Assembly (NCBI GenBank): GCA_964657795.1
Contig: CAZZWS010000041.1
Span: 1 to 23,346, forward strand
DNA from: CAHJXF01 sp964657795
GTDB lineage: Bacteria > Pseudomonadota > Gammaproteobacteria > Burkholderiales > Burkholderiaceae_D
Length of the DNA stretch: 23,346 nucleotides
Reading direction: 5' to 3'
A program made the position numbers and the translations under genes. Positions 13,483-20,949 of the stretch are shown one piece after another (position 1 is the stretch's first letter; every line of letters begins with the position of its first letter). The notes below the pieces were generated by a model that saw nothing but the letters and a program-made list of their open reading frames with translations, did no database searches and was not told where the DNA came from.

Positions 13483-16218
13483 ATGAACGATCTTTCCATT
13501 CGTCGGCATCTCGATGCCGATCCCGTCGAGGAGGGCCATGCGGCCGACAGCGACCCGCAGGAGACCGCCGAGTGGCAGGCCGCGCTCGCGTCGGTCCTGC
13601 AGGCCAGTGGTCCCGAGCGCGTCCGCGAGCTGATGGACCTGCTGTCGGTCGTCGCGCGCGACCCGCGGATCGGCTGGCAGCCGCGGCACGGCACGCCCTA
13701 CGTCAACACGATTCCGGTGTCGCGGCAGCCCGCGTTCCCCGGCGACCTCGCCGTCGAGCAGCACCTCGCGTCGATCATGCGCTGGAACGCGCTCGCGATG
13801 GTCGTGCGCGCCAACCAGGCGTATGGCGAACTCGGCGGCCACATCGCCAGCTATGCGAGCGCGGCGGACCTGTTCGAAGTCGGCTTCAACCACTTCTTCC
13901 GTGCGGCCGGCGCAGACGCGGATGGACGACCCTGTGGCGACCTCGTTTTCTACCAGCCGCATTCGGCGCCGGGCGTCTATGCACGTGCATTCCTCGAGGG
14001 CCGCCTGAGCGCCGAGGACCTCGGCCACTACCGTCAGGAGTTGGGAGCCGCGTCGTCGACGTCCGCCGCCGGTGCGCGTGGACTGTCGAGCTATCCGCAT
14101 CCGTGGCTGATGCCCGACTTCTGGCAGTTCCCGACCGGCTCGATGGGCATCGGTCCGATCAGCTCGATCTACCACGCGCGCTTCCTGCGTTACCTGCAGG
14201 ATCGTCAACTGAAGGACACGGGCGGCCGCAAGGTGTGGGGTGTCTTCGGCGACGGCGAGATGGACGAACCCGAGAGCATGAGCGCGCTGACGCTCGCCGC
14301 GCGCGAGAAGCTCGACAACCTGATCTGGGTCGTCAACTGCAACCTGCAGCGGCTCGACGGACCGGTGCGCGGCAACGGCCGCATCATCGACGAGCTCGAA
14401 GGCCTCTTCGCCGGCGCGGGCTGGCGCGTCATCAAGCTGGTGTGGGGCTCGGACTGGGACGGCCTCTTCGCGCGCGACCACGACGGCGCGCTGGCGAAGA
14501 TCTTCGCGCAGACGGTCGATGGCCAGCTGCAGACCTTCGCGGCGAAGGACGGCCGCTACAACCGCGACCACTTCTTCGGCCAGAACGATGCGCTCAAGGC
14601 GTTGGCCGAAGGCATGACCGACGACCAGATCGACCGCCTCACGCGCGGCGGTCACGACCTCGTGAAGATCCACGCGGCCTATCACGAGGCCGCGCGGGAG
14701 ACCGGTCAGCCGACGGTCATCCTCGCGCAGACCAAGAAGGGTTACGGCATGGGTCTCGCGGGCCAGGGCCGCATGACCACGCATCAGCAGAAGAAGCTCG
14801 AACGCGAGGACCTGATCGCGTTCCGCAACCGCTTCCATCTGCCGCTGACCGACGACGAAGCCGCGACGCTGACCTTCGTCAAGCCGGCCGACGACAGTCC
14901 CGAGATGCGCTACCTGCACGCGCGTCGCGCGGCGCTCGGCGGGTATGCGCCCACGCGGACGACGAAGGCCGAGCCGTTGCCGGTGCCATCCATGGATCGC
15001 TACGCGACGTTCGCGACCGCGGCCGACGGCAAGCCGATGAGCACGACGATGGCCTTCGTGCGCATGCTCACCAACCTGTTGAAGGACGCGGCGCTCGGCC
15101 CGCGCATCGTGCCGATCGTGGCCGACGAGGCGCGCACGTTCGGCATGGCCAACCTGTTCAAGCAGATCGGCATCTACTCGAGCGTGGGCCAGAGCTACGA
15201 GCCCGAGGACATCGGCTCGGTGTTGAGCTACCGCGAAGCCACCGACGGGCAGATCCTGGAAGAGGGCATCAGCGAGGCCGGCGCGATCAGCAGCTGGACC
15301 GCGGCCGCGACGAGCTACTCGGTGCACGGGCTCGCGATGCTGCCGTTCTACATCTACTACTCGATGTTCGGCTTCCAGCGCGTCGGCGACCTGATCTGGG
15401 CCGCGGCCGATCAGCGCGCACGCGGCTTCCTGCTCGGCGCGACCGCGGGGCGCACGACGCTCGGCGGCGAAGGGCTGCAGCATCAGGACGGCAGCAGCCT
15501 CGTGCAGGCGTCGTTCGTGCCGAACTGCCGCGCCTACGATCCGTGCTTCGCGAGCGAGTTCGCCGTCATCCTCGACCACGGCATGCGCGCGATGCTCGAA
15601 CGTCGGGAAGACGTCTTCTATTACGTCACGCTGATGAACGAGAACTACCCGCAGCCTTCACTGGAAGCGGGCAGCGAGGCGGACATCGTCAAGGGGATGC
15701 ATCGGGTGCATCGGCCCGATGGCGTCGCGCAGGTCCGGCTCGTCGGCTCGGGGACGATCCTGCGCGAAGCCCTCGAAGCGGCGGCGTTGCTGAAGGCCGA
15801 CTGGCACATCGATGTCGAGGTGTGGAGCGCGACCAGCTTCAGCGAACTCGCTCGCGACGGGCGCGAGACGGCGCGCTTCAATCGCCTGCATCCCGACGTC
15901 GTACCGACGCAGAGCCACGTGGCGACCTGCCTCGCCGGCGACGCGCCGATCGTCGCCGTCAGCGACTACGTCCGCGCGTGGCCGCAACTGATCGGCGAGT
16001 ACGTGGAAGCGCCATTCACGACACTCGGCACCGATGGCTTCGGCCGCAGCGACACGCGCGCGGCGCTGCGCGCGTTCTTCGAGATCGACCGCCATCAGAT
16101 CGCGCTGGCGGCGCTGACGGCCTTGAGGGACCGCGGCGCGATCGATGCGTCGGTTTGCAATGATGCGCTGCGGCGCTATGCCATCAATCCGGACGCCGAG
16201 CCTTCGTGGCTCGTCTGA
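13483..16218 (+). CDS. aceE: pyruvate dehydrogenase E1 component, homodimeric type
   Basis: A 911-residue thiamine diphosphate enzyme that decarboxylates pyruvate and passes the acetyl group to the E2 lipoyl domain. The diphosphate motif is VFGDGEMDEPES (GDG at 256-258) with partner VVNCNLQRLDGPVRGN (Asn285, Asn287). Other family blocks are GHIASYASAADLFEVGFNHF, the K-rich loop TKKGYGMGLAGQGRMTTHQQ, and TTLGGEGLQHQDGSSLVQA. The ATG at 13483 gives the usual E1 N terminus; the open frame extends upstream but is not family-like. Length is normal (about 890-910). The usual partner aceF is not downstream: the next gene is on the opposite strand. Confidence 0.96.
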   Translation: MNDLSIRRHLDADPVEEGHAADSDPQETAEWQAALASVLQASGPERVRELMDLLSVVARDPRIGWQPRHGTPYVNTIPVSRQPAFPGDLAVEQHLASIMRWNALAMVVRANQAYGELGGHIASYASAADLFEVGFNHFFRAAGADADGRPCGDLVFYQPHSAPGVYARAFLEGRLSAEDLGHYRQELGAASSTSAAGARGLSSYPHPWLMPDFWQFPTGSMGIGPISSIYHARFLRYLQDRQLKDTGGRKVWGVFGDGEMDEPESMSALTLAAREKLDNLIWVVNCNLQRLDGPVRGNGRIIDELEGLFAGAGWRVIKLVWGSDWDGLFARDHDGALAKIFAQTVDGQLQTFAAKDGRYNRDHFFGQNDALKALAEGMTDDQIDRLTRGGHDLVKIHAAYHEAARETGQPTVILAQTKKGYGMGLAGQGRMTTHQQKKLEREDLIAFRNRFHLPLTDDEAATLTFVKPADDSPEMRYLHARRAALGGYAPTRTTKAEPLPVPSMDRYATFATAADGKPMSTTMAFVRMLTNLLKDAALGPRIVPIVADEARTFGMANLFKQIGIYSSVGQSYEPEDIGSVLSYREATDGQILEEGISEAGAISSWTAAATSYSVHGLAMLPFYIYYSMFGFQRVGDLIWAAADQRARGFLLGATAGRTTLGGEGLQHQDGSSLVQASFVPNCRAYDPCFASEFAVILDHGMRAMLERREDVFYYVTLMNENYPQPSLEAGSEADIVKGMHRVHRPDGVAQVRLVGSGTILREALEAAALLKADWHIDVEVWSATSFSELARDGRETARFNRLHPDVVPTQSHVATCLAGDAPIVAVSDYVRAWPQLIGEYVEAPFTTLGTDGFGRSDTRAALRAFFEIDRHQIALAALTALRDRGAIDASVCNDALRRYAINPDAEPSWLV

Positions 16219-16223
16219 TCGGG

Positions 16224-16241
16224 CCCCGGCCTTCGCCGGGG
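16224..16241. terminator. hairpin between aceE and the glycine-zipper gene
   Basis: CCCCGGC, a CTTC loop, then GCCGGGG form a perfect 7-bp stem six bases after the aceE stop, in the space between two convergent genes. There is no T run, so it may be a REP-like palindrome that limits transcription from both sides and not a classical terminator. Confidence 0.5.
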
Positions 16242-16271
16242 TGACATCAGGAAAGTCGCGTCAGTGTCGCT

Positions 16272-16550
16272 TCAGTGGGGCGCAGGGCTCGGCTGGACGG
16301 CGCCTTGCGACGGCGCCTGCGACTGCTGTTGCGCGGCCGCGGCGGTCTTGCGGTCGGCCACCTTGTCGCGATGATGGTTGATGGCGCAGCCGGCGACGGC
16401 GCCGAGCACCGCGTGCTTGCCCGCGACGTGGCCCGCGACGCCGCCGACCGCGGCGCCCGACACGCAGCCTCGTGCGTTGGCCGCGCCCGCGATGGTCAGC
16501 AACGCGCCGGCGGCGATCGTCAAGCAGGTCGTCCTGAATGCTCTGTTCAT
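16272..16550 (-). CDS. small exported glycine-zipper protein
   Basis: A 92-residue protein with an N-terminal signal sequence (basic start MNRAFR, hydrophobic core, likely cut after GAANA at about residue 26). A glycine-zipper-like segment SGAAVGGVAGHVAGKHAVLG and AVAGCAINHHRDK follows, as in small outer-membrane or stress proteins of the Gly-zipper 2TM type. The tail is rich in Gln, Ala and Pro. Two cysteines remain in the mature part (in RGCVSG and AGCAIN). A good ribosome site, AGGAGA, lies five bases before the ATG. Function unknown; envelope location is inferred. It faces aceE and is divergent from kup. Confidence 0.75.
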   Translation of the reverse strand: MNRAFRTTCLTIAAGALLTIAGAANARGCVSGAAVGGVAGHVAGKHAVLGAVAGCAINHHRDKVADRKTAAAAQQQSQAPSQGAVQPSPAPH

Positions 16551-16599
16551 GTTGCTCTCCTGGGGTGGGCCATCGTCCGATGGCGGACCGTCGGGACAT

Positions 16600-16614
16600 C
16601 GTGCACTGTGCACG
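16600..16614. promoter_or_regulatory. 15-bp palindrome, possible operator
   Basis: CGTGCAC T GTGCACG is a perfect 7-bp inverted repeat around one base, 50 bases upstream of the glycine-zipper start, in the spacer divergent to kup. A second palindrome, CCATCG TC CGATGG, lies at 16570-16583. Such symmetry suits a dimeric regulator, but no regulator can be named. Confidence 0.35.
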
Positions 16615-16672
16615 CGATCCCTCCGATCGCAACGATCTGAAGGCGAGTTCGACGTTCGCAAGGCCTGAATTC

Positions 16673-16682
16673 NNNNNNNNNN
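16673..16682. other. assembly gap (10 N) upstream of kup
   Basis: The second run of exactly ten undetermined bases. The four bases before it (ATTC) match the end of the 15-bp repeat unit that begins right after it. Confidence 0.98.
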
Positions 16683-16712
16683 GACACGAGTCCATTCGAC
16701 ACGAGTCCAACG
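16683..16712. repeat. two tandem 15-bp repeats abutting the gap
   Basis: GACACGAGTCCATTC at 16683-16697 is followed by GACACGAGTCCAACG at 16698-16712; the first 12 bases are identical. Together with the ATTC left of the gap this points to a short tandem array of uncertain copy number just before kup. Confidence 0.7.
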
Positions 16713-16739
16713 CGCTCGCACATCGGCCCACGTCCATCG

Positions 16740-18644
16740 ATGAACGAAGACAAACCCTCTGTCGCGGCCGTCTCCACGCATGCCGCGGCCGCCCATCCAC
16801 TGCGTTCGGTGATGCTGCTCGGCGCGCTGGGCGTCGTCTTCGGCGACATCGGCACCAGCCCGATCTACGCGCTTCGCGAGTCGTTGAAGGCCGGCGGCGC
16901 GCAGCCCGACAACGCCGCCGTCCTCGGCGTGCTGTCGCTGGTCTTCTGGGCCGTCGTCCTCGTCATCGCGATCAAGTACGTGGTGCTCGTGATGCGCGCC
17001 GACAACCAGGGCGAAGGCGGGACGATGGCGCTGCTCGCCCTCGCGCTGCCGGTCTGCGGGCGGGCGCGTACCGTGATGCTCGTGATCGGCCTCGCGGGCG
17101 CATCGCTGTTCTTCGGCGACGCGATGATCACGCCGGCGATCTCGGTCCTGTCGGCGGTCGAAGGTCTGTCGATCGTGACGCCGCGCGTCACGCCGTACGT
17201 CGTGCCGATCGCGGTCGTGATCCTGGTCGCGCTGTTCGCCATCCAGCGTCGCGGCAGCGGCGTCGTCGGCAAGCTGTTCGGGCCGGTGATGATCGCCTGG
17301 TTCGCGATGCTGGCCGTCGCGGGCGTGGTCCATATCCTCCACAGGCCCGCGGTGCTCGCCGCCCTCGACCCGCGTCATGCGATTCACTATCTGACGCACG
17401 CGAACGGCTGGAGCGGGCTCATCGTCCTCGGCTCCGTCTTCCTCGCGCTGACCGGCGGCGAGGCGCTCTACGCCGACATGGGCCACTTCGGACGGCATGC
17501 GATCCGCGTCGACTGGTTCGTCATCGTGATGCCCGCGCTGGTGCTCAACTATCTCGGCCAGGGCGCACTCGTGCTGGTCGATGCGAAGGCGGTCGCCAAT
17601 CCGTTCTTCCTGATGTTCGCCGGCTGGACCTTGCTGCCCGCGGTGCTGCTCAGCACGGTCGCGACGGTGATCGCGAGCCAGGCCGTCATCTCGGGCGCGT
17701 TCGCGATGGTCCAGCAGGCCATCCAGCTCGGCGCGTTGCCGCGTCTGCACGTGCTGCAGACCTCCGACGAGGCCGCGGGGCAGGTGTACGTGCCGCCGAT
17801 CAACTGGCTGCTCGCCGTCGCCGTGCTCGGACTCGTCATCGGCTTCCGCAGTTCGGACGCGCTGGCGAGCGCCTACGGCATGGCGGTCGCGGGCAACATG
17901 CTGGTCACGACGCTGCTCGTCTCGATCGTCGCGCACCGGCTGTGGAAGTGGTCGTCGTGGTTCGTCGCGCCGGTGATGGGCTTCTTCGTGCTGCTCGACC
18001 TCACGTTCGTCTCGGCCAACATCCACAAGATTCCGTCGGGCGGCTGGTTCCCGCTCACGGTCGGCGCGGTCCTGCTGACGATGATGCTGTGCTGGCGGCA
18101 TGGACGCAGCGTCGCCCTCGAGAAGCGCGGCGAGCGGGCCATCGTCCTCGAGGACTTCCTCACGCTGCTGCAGAGCGACCGCGCACCGGCACGCGTGCCC
18201 GGCACCGCGATCTACCTGACGCAGTCGCACGAGTACGTTCCCGAAGCGCTCGCGCTCAACCTCAGGCACAACAGCGTCGTCCACGAGCGCGTGGTGCTGC
18301 TGAAGGTCGATACCGAACGCGCGCCCCGCGTGCAGGAGAGCGCGCGCGTCAAGGTGGTGCCGTTGGCGACGGGCTTCAGCCGCGTCGAGATGATGTTCGG
18401 GTTCGCGGAGAAGCCGAACGTGCCGGCGGCCTTCGCGGCCCATCACGACAAGCTCGATTTCGAGCCGGATTCGTCGTCGTACTTCCTCGGTCGCGAGACG
18501 CCGGTGCCCTCGTTGCATCCCGAGATCCCGCGGTGGCAGGAACACATCTACGCGTTCCTCACGCACAACGCCGTGCGGGCACCGGACTATTACCTGATCC
18601 CGCCGAACCAGGTCGTCGAGCTGGGGACGCGCGTCGAGATGTGA
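16740..18644 (+). CDS. kup: potassium uptake protein Kup
   Basis: A 634-residue KUP/HAK/KT family transporter that brings potassium in together with protons. The first membrane helix carries the family signature GDIGTSPIYALRES (GDIGTSPIY at 35-43). It is followed by GEGGTMALLAL, SLFFGDAMITPAISVLSAVE and GGEALYADMGHFG, all typical Kup blocks, within about twelve hydrophobic segments up to residue 450. A soluble C-terminal domain from about 460 ends in RAPDYYLIPPNQVVELGTRVEM, as in full-length bacterial Kup. The upstream region is interrupted by the assembly gap, so promoter and ribosome site cannot be judged well. Confidence 0.96.
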   Translation: MNEDKPSVAAVSTHAAAAHPLRSVMLLGALGVVFGDIGTSPIYALRESLKAGGAQPDNAAVLGVLSLVFWAVVLVIAIKYVVLVMRADNQGEGGTMALLALALPVCGRARTVMLVIGLAGASLFFGDAMITPAISVLSAVEGLSIVTPRVTPYVVPIAVVILVALFAIQRRGSGVVGKLFGPVMIAWFAMLAVAGVVHILHRPAVLAALDPRHAIHYLTHANGWSGLIVLGSVFLALTGGEALYADMGHFGRHAIRVDWFVIVMPALVLNYLGQGALVLVDAKAVANPFFLMFAGWTLLPAVLLSTVATVIASQAVISGAFAMVQQAIQLGALPRLHVLQTSDEAAGQVYVPPINWLLAVAVLGLVIGFRSSDALASAYGMAVAGNMLVTTLLVSIVAHRLWKWSSWFVAPVMGFFVLLDLTFVSANIHKIPSGGWFPLTVGAVLLTMMLCWRHGRSVALEKRGERAIVLEDFLTLLQSDRAPARVPGTAIYLTQSHEYVPEALALNLRHNSVVHERVVLLKVDTERAPRVQESARVKVVPLATGFSRVEMMFGFAEKPNVPAAFAAHHDKLDFEPDSSSYFLGRETPVPSLHPEIPRWQEHIYAFLTHNAVRAPDYYLIPPNQVVELGTRVEM

Positions 18645-18677
18645 TCGCCGGCCACGCGCTTCGTCTCCTCCATCACT

Positions 18678-18702
18678 GTCAGTCGGATGACGGCCGGCTG
18701 AC
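18678..18702 (+). terminator. hairpin downstream of kup
   Basis: GTCAGTCGG, a 7-base loop, then CCGGCTGAC form a 9-bp stem with one G-T pair, 33 bases after the kup stop. It is followed by ATATTCGT, only weakly T-rich. The remaining bases to 18881 show no gene that I can support; a GTATGGTGA repeat (18711-18719 and 18724-18732) is the only other structure. Confidence 0.4.
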
Positions 18703-18881
18703 ATATTCGTGTATGGTGAATGCGGTATGGTGACCAATTGTTTCCGCCGCGACACGCTCCACGTGGTCTTTCGGCGGATGCTTGACGCACACTCAGCGAA
18801 GCAACGTATCTGCAAGCGCTGCAACCTGACCGGGTCGCCGGTCGTCATCGCCCGCTTCACCGCGACGAGATCCGCATCCTC

Positions 18882-19211
18882 ATGGAAAGTCCCGAACACG
18901 CCTCGCCCATCCGGGACCCGAAGCGCATCGACGTCGACAATCCGGCCGAGGTCGCCGCCTGGTGCACATTGCTCAAGCTGTCCGAAGCCGATCTGCGAAC
19001 GGCCGTGAGCATCATCGGACCCATGTCCGCCGCCGTCGCCGTTTACGTCAACAGTCGCGGCCGGCGCGGCGCCTCACGCCAGGTCGGCGAGATCGGTCAC
19101 CCCTTCGAGCGTCGCTCCGAACCTCGCGGCGGTGATGGACCGGACGATCAAACGACGCGTGACGGCAACCTTCGCGCTCGCGATCCGCTGGTTCCATCCA
19201 AAGGCAAGTGA
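18882..19211 (+). CDS. DUF3606-like small protein
   Basis: A 109-residue reading frame whose residues 14-57 resemble DUF3606: RIDVDNPAEVAAWCTLLKLS, then EADLRTAVSIIGPMSAAVAVY. This follows the family pattern of an I/V-D-V start, a W-C helix and a final VG..A..V helix. DUF3606 proteins are usually about 60 residues; here a charged, low-complexity tail of some 50 residues follows (RGRRGASRQ onward), which may be non-family sequence reached through loss of the original stop. No function is known. It faces a second, related small gene on the other strand across a GC-rich hairpin. Confidence 0.55.
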   Translation: MESPEHASPIRDPKRIDVDNPAEVAAWCTLLKLSEADLRTAVSIIGPMSAAVAVYVNSRGRRGASRQVGEIGHPFERRSEPRGGDGPDDQTTRDGNLRARDPLVPSKGK

Positions 19212-19218
19212 CGCGGGT

Positions 19219-19247
19219 CGCGGGCCCGCCCGCCGGACGAGCCCGCG
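19219..19247. terminator. hairpin between the two convergent DUF3606-like genes
   Basis: CGCGGGC at 19219-19225 pairs with GCCCGCG at 19241-19247 around a 15-base loop, lying between the convergent stops at 19211 and 19257. There is no T run, so a bidirectional terminator is possible but weak. Confidence 0.35.
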
Positions 19248-19256
19248 CCGTCGGTG

Positions 19257-19445
19257 TCACTTCGTCAGAAAGACGGTCAGCGATTCCGAAAGCGGGCCGA
19301 ACGCATCGATCACCGCTCGCAGCTTGTTCTCGGCCACCGCGTGTTCGCGGCAGCGCGCGCTCACCTCGTCGTGATTGGTGACGTCGACATGACGCGCCGA
19401 CAGAAGACCTTCGACGACGAGTTGATGGATGCGGTGAGCGGGCAT
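19257..19445 (-). CDS. second DUF3606-like small protein
   Basis: A 62-residue protein, the normal size for DUF3606. The segment RHVDVTNHDEVSARCREHAV followed by AENKLRAVIDAFGPLSESLTVFL aligns by eye with the neighbour on the opposite strand: DV-N--EV---C, then LR--V---GP-S----V. The W of the family pattern is replaced by S-A-R. The ATG at 19445 gives a compact protein with no signal peptide. Function unknown. Two diverged copies pointing at each other suggest an old inverted duplication or independent arrival of two family members. Confidence 0.5.
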   Translation of the reverse strand: MPAHRIHQLVVEGLLSARHVDVTNHDEVSARCREHAVAENKLRAVIDAFGPLSESLTVFLTK

Positions 19446-19620
19446 GTGAGCGATGTGATGAGTTGAAGTGCCGCCGATGCGGGGAGACCCCGGCCGCGTC
19501 CTCGGGAAGGAGGCGGCGGGCCGTCCGATCGCGCGTCCTCCGCGGGCTATCGGCGGCTGGCCGCGAAACTTGAGGCTTCAACGATTCCGGCTCGCTTCTC
19601 GGCCACCGGCGGCAACGACG

Positions 19621-19800
19621 AATGCGGGTCAGCCGCGCGTGCTTCTCGAAAAGTTCGGCGATCCACCCGATGAACAGACGGATCTTGCTCGACAGCTTGC
19701 GGTCGAGCGGATACCCGCTGTGCAACGGCATCGGTTCGGACAGCCCGTTGCCGGGCACGACTTCGAGCGCACCGCTGTCGAGGTGTTCGCGGTGGGGCCC
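19621..19800 (-). pseudogene. C-terminal remnant of a LysR-type regulator
   Basis: On the minus strand the frame reads LDSGALEVVPGNG and then HSGYPLDRKLSSKIRLFIGW followed by IAELFEKHARL. This matches the last part of LysR-type effector domains, where a short LxSGxLxxVLP strand is followed by YPxxRxLSxKVRxFIDxLxExF. No DNA-binding domain precedes it: the same frame is closed by the stop of the lipoprotein gene at 19837. No stop follows for a long way downstream. It is best read as a decayed fragment of about 55-60 residues. The DNA between it and the small gene ending at 19445 holds nothing I can name. Confidence 0.5.
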
Positions 19801-19836
19801 GCTGCTCGCGTCGACCGTCGCCGTCGACGCGGCCGC

Positions 19837-20262
19837 TCAGAACATCCGGTAGCGCGGTCCGAGCGTCGCGATCACGCGATCGGCGTCGTAGATCAGGGCC
19901 GTCGTGTCGGGCCGGGTCTCGAAGCAGTAGATCGTGATGGTCGTCGCCGGCACGGAGACGGCGCCCGAGAAGAGCGCCAGCGCCGAACCGGTCGCGGCAT
20001 TGCCGCCGCTGACGAAGAAGGCGTAGCCGTTGCGCTGCGCGATCTCGGCGCCGCGCAGCAGCACGAGGTCGTCGGTCTCGCTCTGCCGCTGGATGACGTT
20101 GCCGGTGTAGGTCACGCGAAAGATCGACGGGCCGAGCCGCGCTTCGCTATAGCCGCCCCGGACGTCCACGTCGTGATAGTTCGACGGCATGGCGCACGCG
20201 CCGAGCAGCGTCGACAAGCTGGTGGCGAAAAGAGCGCGACGTAAGAAGCGGATCACTCGCAT
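19837..20262 (-). CDS. putative lipoprotein of the CC0125/CC1285 type
   Basis: A 141-residue protein with a lipoprotein signal: basic MRVIRFLRR, a hydrophobic core, and a lipobox LLGAC with Cys at about residue 24. The mature part has GGYSEARLGPSIFRVTYTGN and LLRGAEIAQRNGYAFFVSGG, matching small proteobacterial lipoproteins I know as the CC0125/CC1285 family, whose role is unknown. I chose ATG 20262, 18 codons inside the longest open frame, because it starts the signal sequence and has an AAGGA ribosome site upstream. It would be anchored in the envelope. The gene is single, with about 190 bases of featureless DNA between it and the ssrA terminator. Confidence 0.75.
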   Translation of the reverse strand: MRVIRFLRRALFATSLSTLLGACAMPSNYHDVDVRGGYSEARLGPSIFRVTYTGNVIQRQSETDDLVLLRGAEIAQRNGYAFFVSGGNAATGSALALFSGAVSVPATTITIYCFETRPDTTALIYDADRVIATLGPRYRMF

Positions 20263-20456
20263 GGCGAATCCTTCGAGGAGTTTCGCCAACGATAGGGCGG
20301 CCGAAGCCGCGTTCAACGCGCGAACAGCGTCGGCTTTCAGGTCCTGTTCGTGAACGCCGTCCAGCTGTGCGCCCGGACCGAACGCATCAACTCATCGCCG
20401 ATGGCGACGAACGATCGGCCGAGTTGTCTGCGCGGCGCCGACTCTCGCGCGCCAAC

Positions 20457-20493
20457 AAAAAAGAAGCCCGACCGGTCTCGCGACGGGTCGGGC
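20457..20493 (-). terminator. intrinsic terminator of ssrA
   Basis: On the minus strand GCCCGACC, a 12-base loop, then GGTCGGGC make a perfect 8-bp stem (20493-20466) followed by TTCTTTTTTG. The T run starts right after the stem, about ten bases beyond the tmRNA CCA end. This is the best intrinsic terminator in the window. Confidence 0.9.
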
Positions 20494-20503
20494 TCGAGGA
20501 TGC

Positions 20504-20885
20504 TGGTGGAGCCGGGCGGAATCGAACCGCCGTCCGCAAATCTTCCACAGGCAGTTCTACATGCTTAGCCGGCTTATTTGGTTTTAACCGTGTGCTTGGC
20601 CAGTCGGCGGGCCGTCACGCAGCGAGTCACCTTGGTTCTAGGAGCGTCTCAAGTGACCCGAGACACGTCCGATCCCGTGTAAATGGCGCTGCTAATCGCG
20701 GAAGCTTTCGCCCCCTTGATCCGACCCATGGGCAAGTCGGTGCAGCGTCAAGCCGGTCTTACGCGGCTAGAGCGAAACGCTCGTCGTTGGCGTTTACTTT
20801 GGTTTCCAGATGGATTTACGAGCTAGCTGGTGCTCGGCATGCCCTGCATCTGCTTCCTGACCCACGTCGAAACCAGGTCGGCCCC
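20504..20885 (-). ncRNA. ssrA: transfer-messenger RNA (tmRNA)
   Basis: A one-piece tmRNA of 382 bases that rescues stalled ribosomes and tags the unfinished protein for breakdown. The 5' end GGGGCCGACCTGGTTTCGACGTGG is typical. The 3' end CGGCTCCACCA, with encoded CCA, pairs with GGGGCCG to form a 7-bp acceptor stem with one G-U. The T-arm reads GGCGGTTCGATTCCGCC. The tag frame follows GTAAAC and reads ANDERFALAA then TAA (about 20759-20791), ending in the protease signal LAA. This tag is the betaproteobacterial form. SmpB is not in the window. Confidence 0.97.
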
Positions 20886-20895
20886 AGAACCCGCC

Positions 20896-20901
20896 ATTGT
20901 A
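20896..20901 (-). promoter_or_regulatory. -10 box of the ssrA promoter
   Basis: Read on the minus strand, TACAAT lies ten bases before the mature tmRNA 5' end, which fits a short leader removed by RNase P. The -35 region is GC-rich without a clear TTGACA, as is common in such genomes. Confidence 0.55.
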
Positions 20902-20921
20902 CGCGCTGCGACCACGTCGAC

Positions 20922-20942
20922 CATCCCGCCTGCGCGGGGATG
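20922..20942. terminator. imperfect palindrome between the DUF748 gene and ssrA
   Basis: ATCCCGC, a CTGC loop, then GCGGGGAT form an 8-bp stem with one bulge, directly after the stop of the DUF748-like gene. It may end that transcript or be a REP-like repeat; it resembles the hairpin after aceE in composition. Confidence 0.4.
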
Positions 20943-20949
20943 ACCGCCA

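Noticed and set aside
12925..15579. Long minus-strand frame opposite aceE and apt
   Set aside because: It is a GC-driven shadow of aceE with skewed composition (Arg, Ala, Val, Asp) and no recognisable domain.
16272..18899. Very long minus-strand frame opposite kup
   Set aside because: It runs antisense to a clear Kup gene, crosses the N gap and is rich in Arg, His and Asp without any family pattern. Only its last 92 residues, the glycine-zipper protein, are supported.
19468..20244. Plus-strand frame opposite the lipoprotein gene
   Set aside because: The opposite strand has a lipobox, ribosome site and family-like blocks, while this frame has none.
20504..20520. Prophage or integrative element at the 3' end of ssrA
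   Set aside because: No integrase, duplicated tmRNA end or att-like repeat is visible downstream; the terminator is intact and ordinary genes follow.
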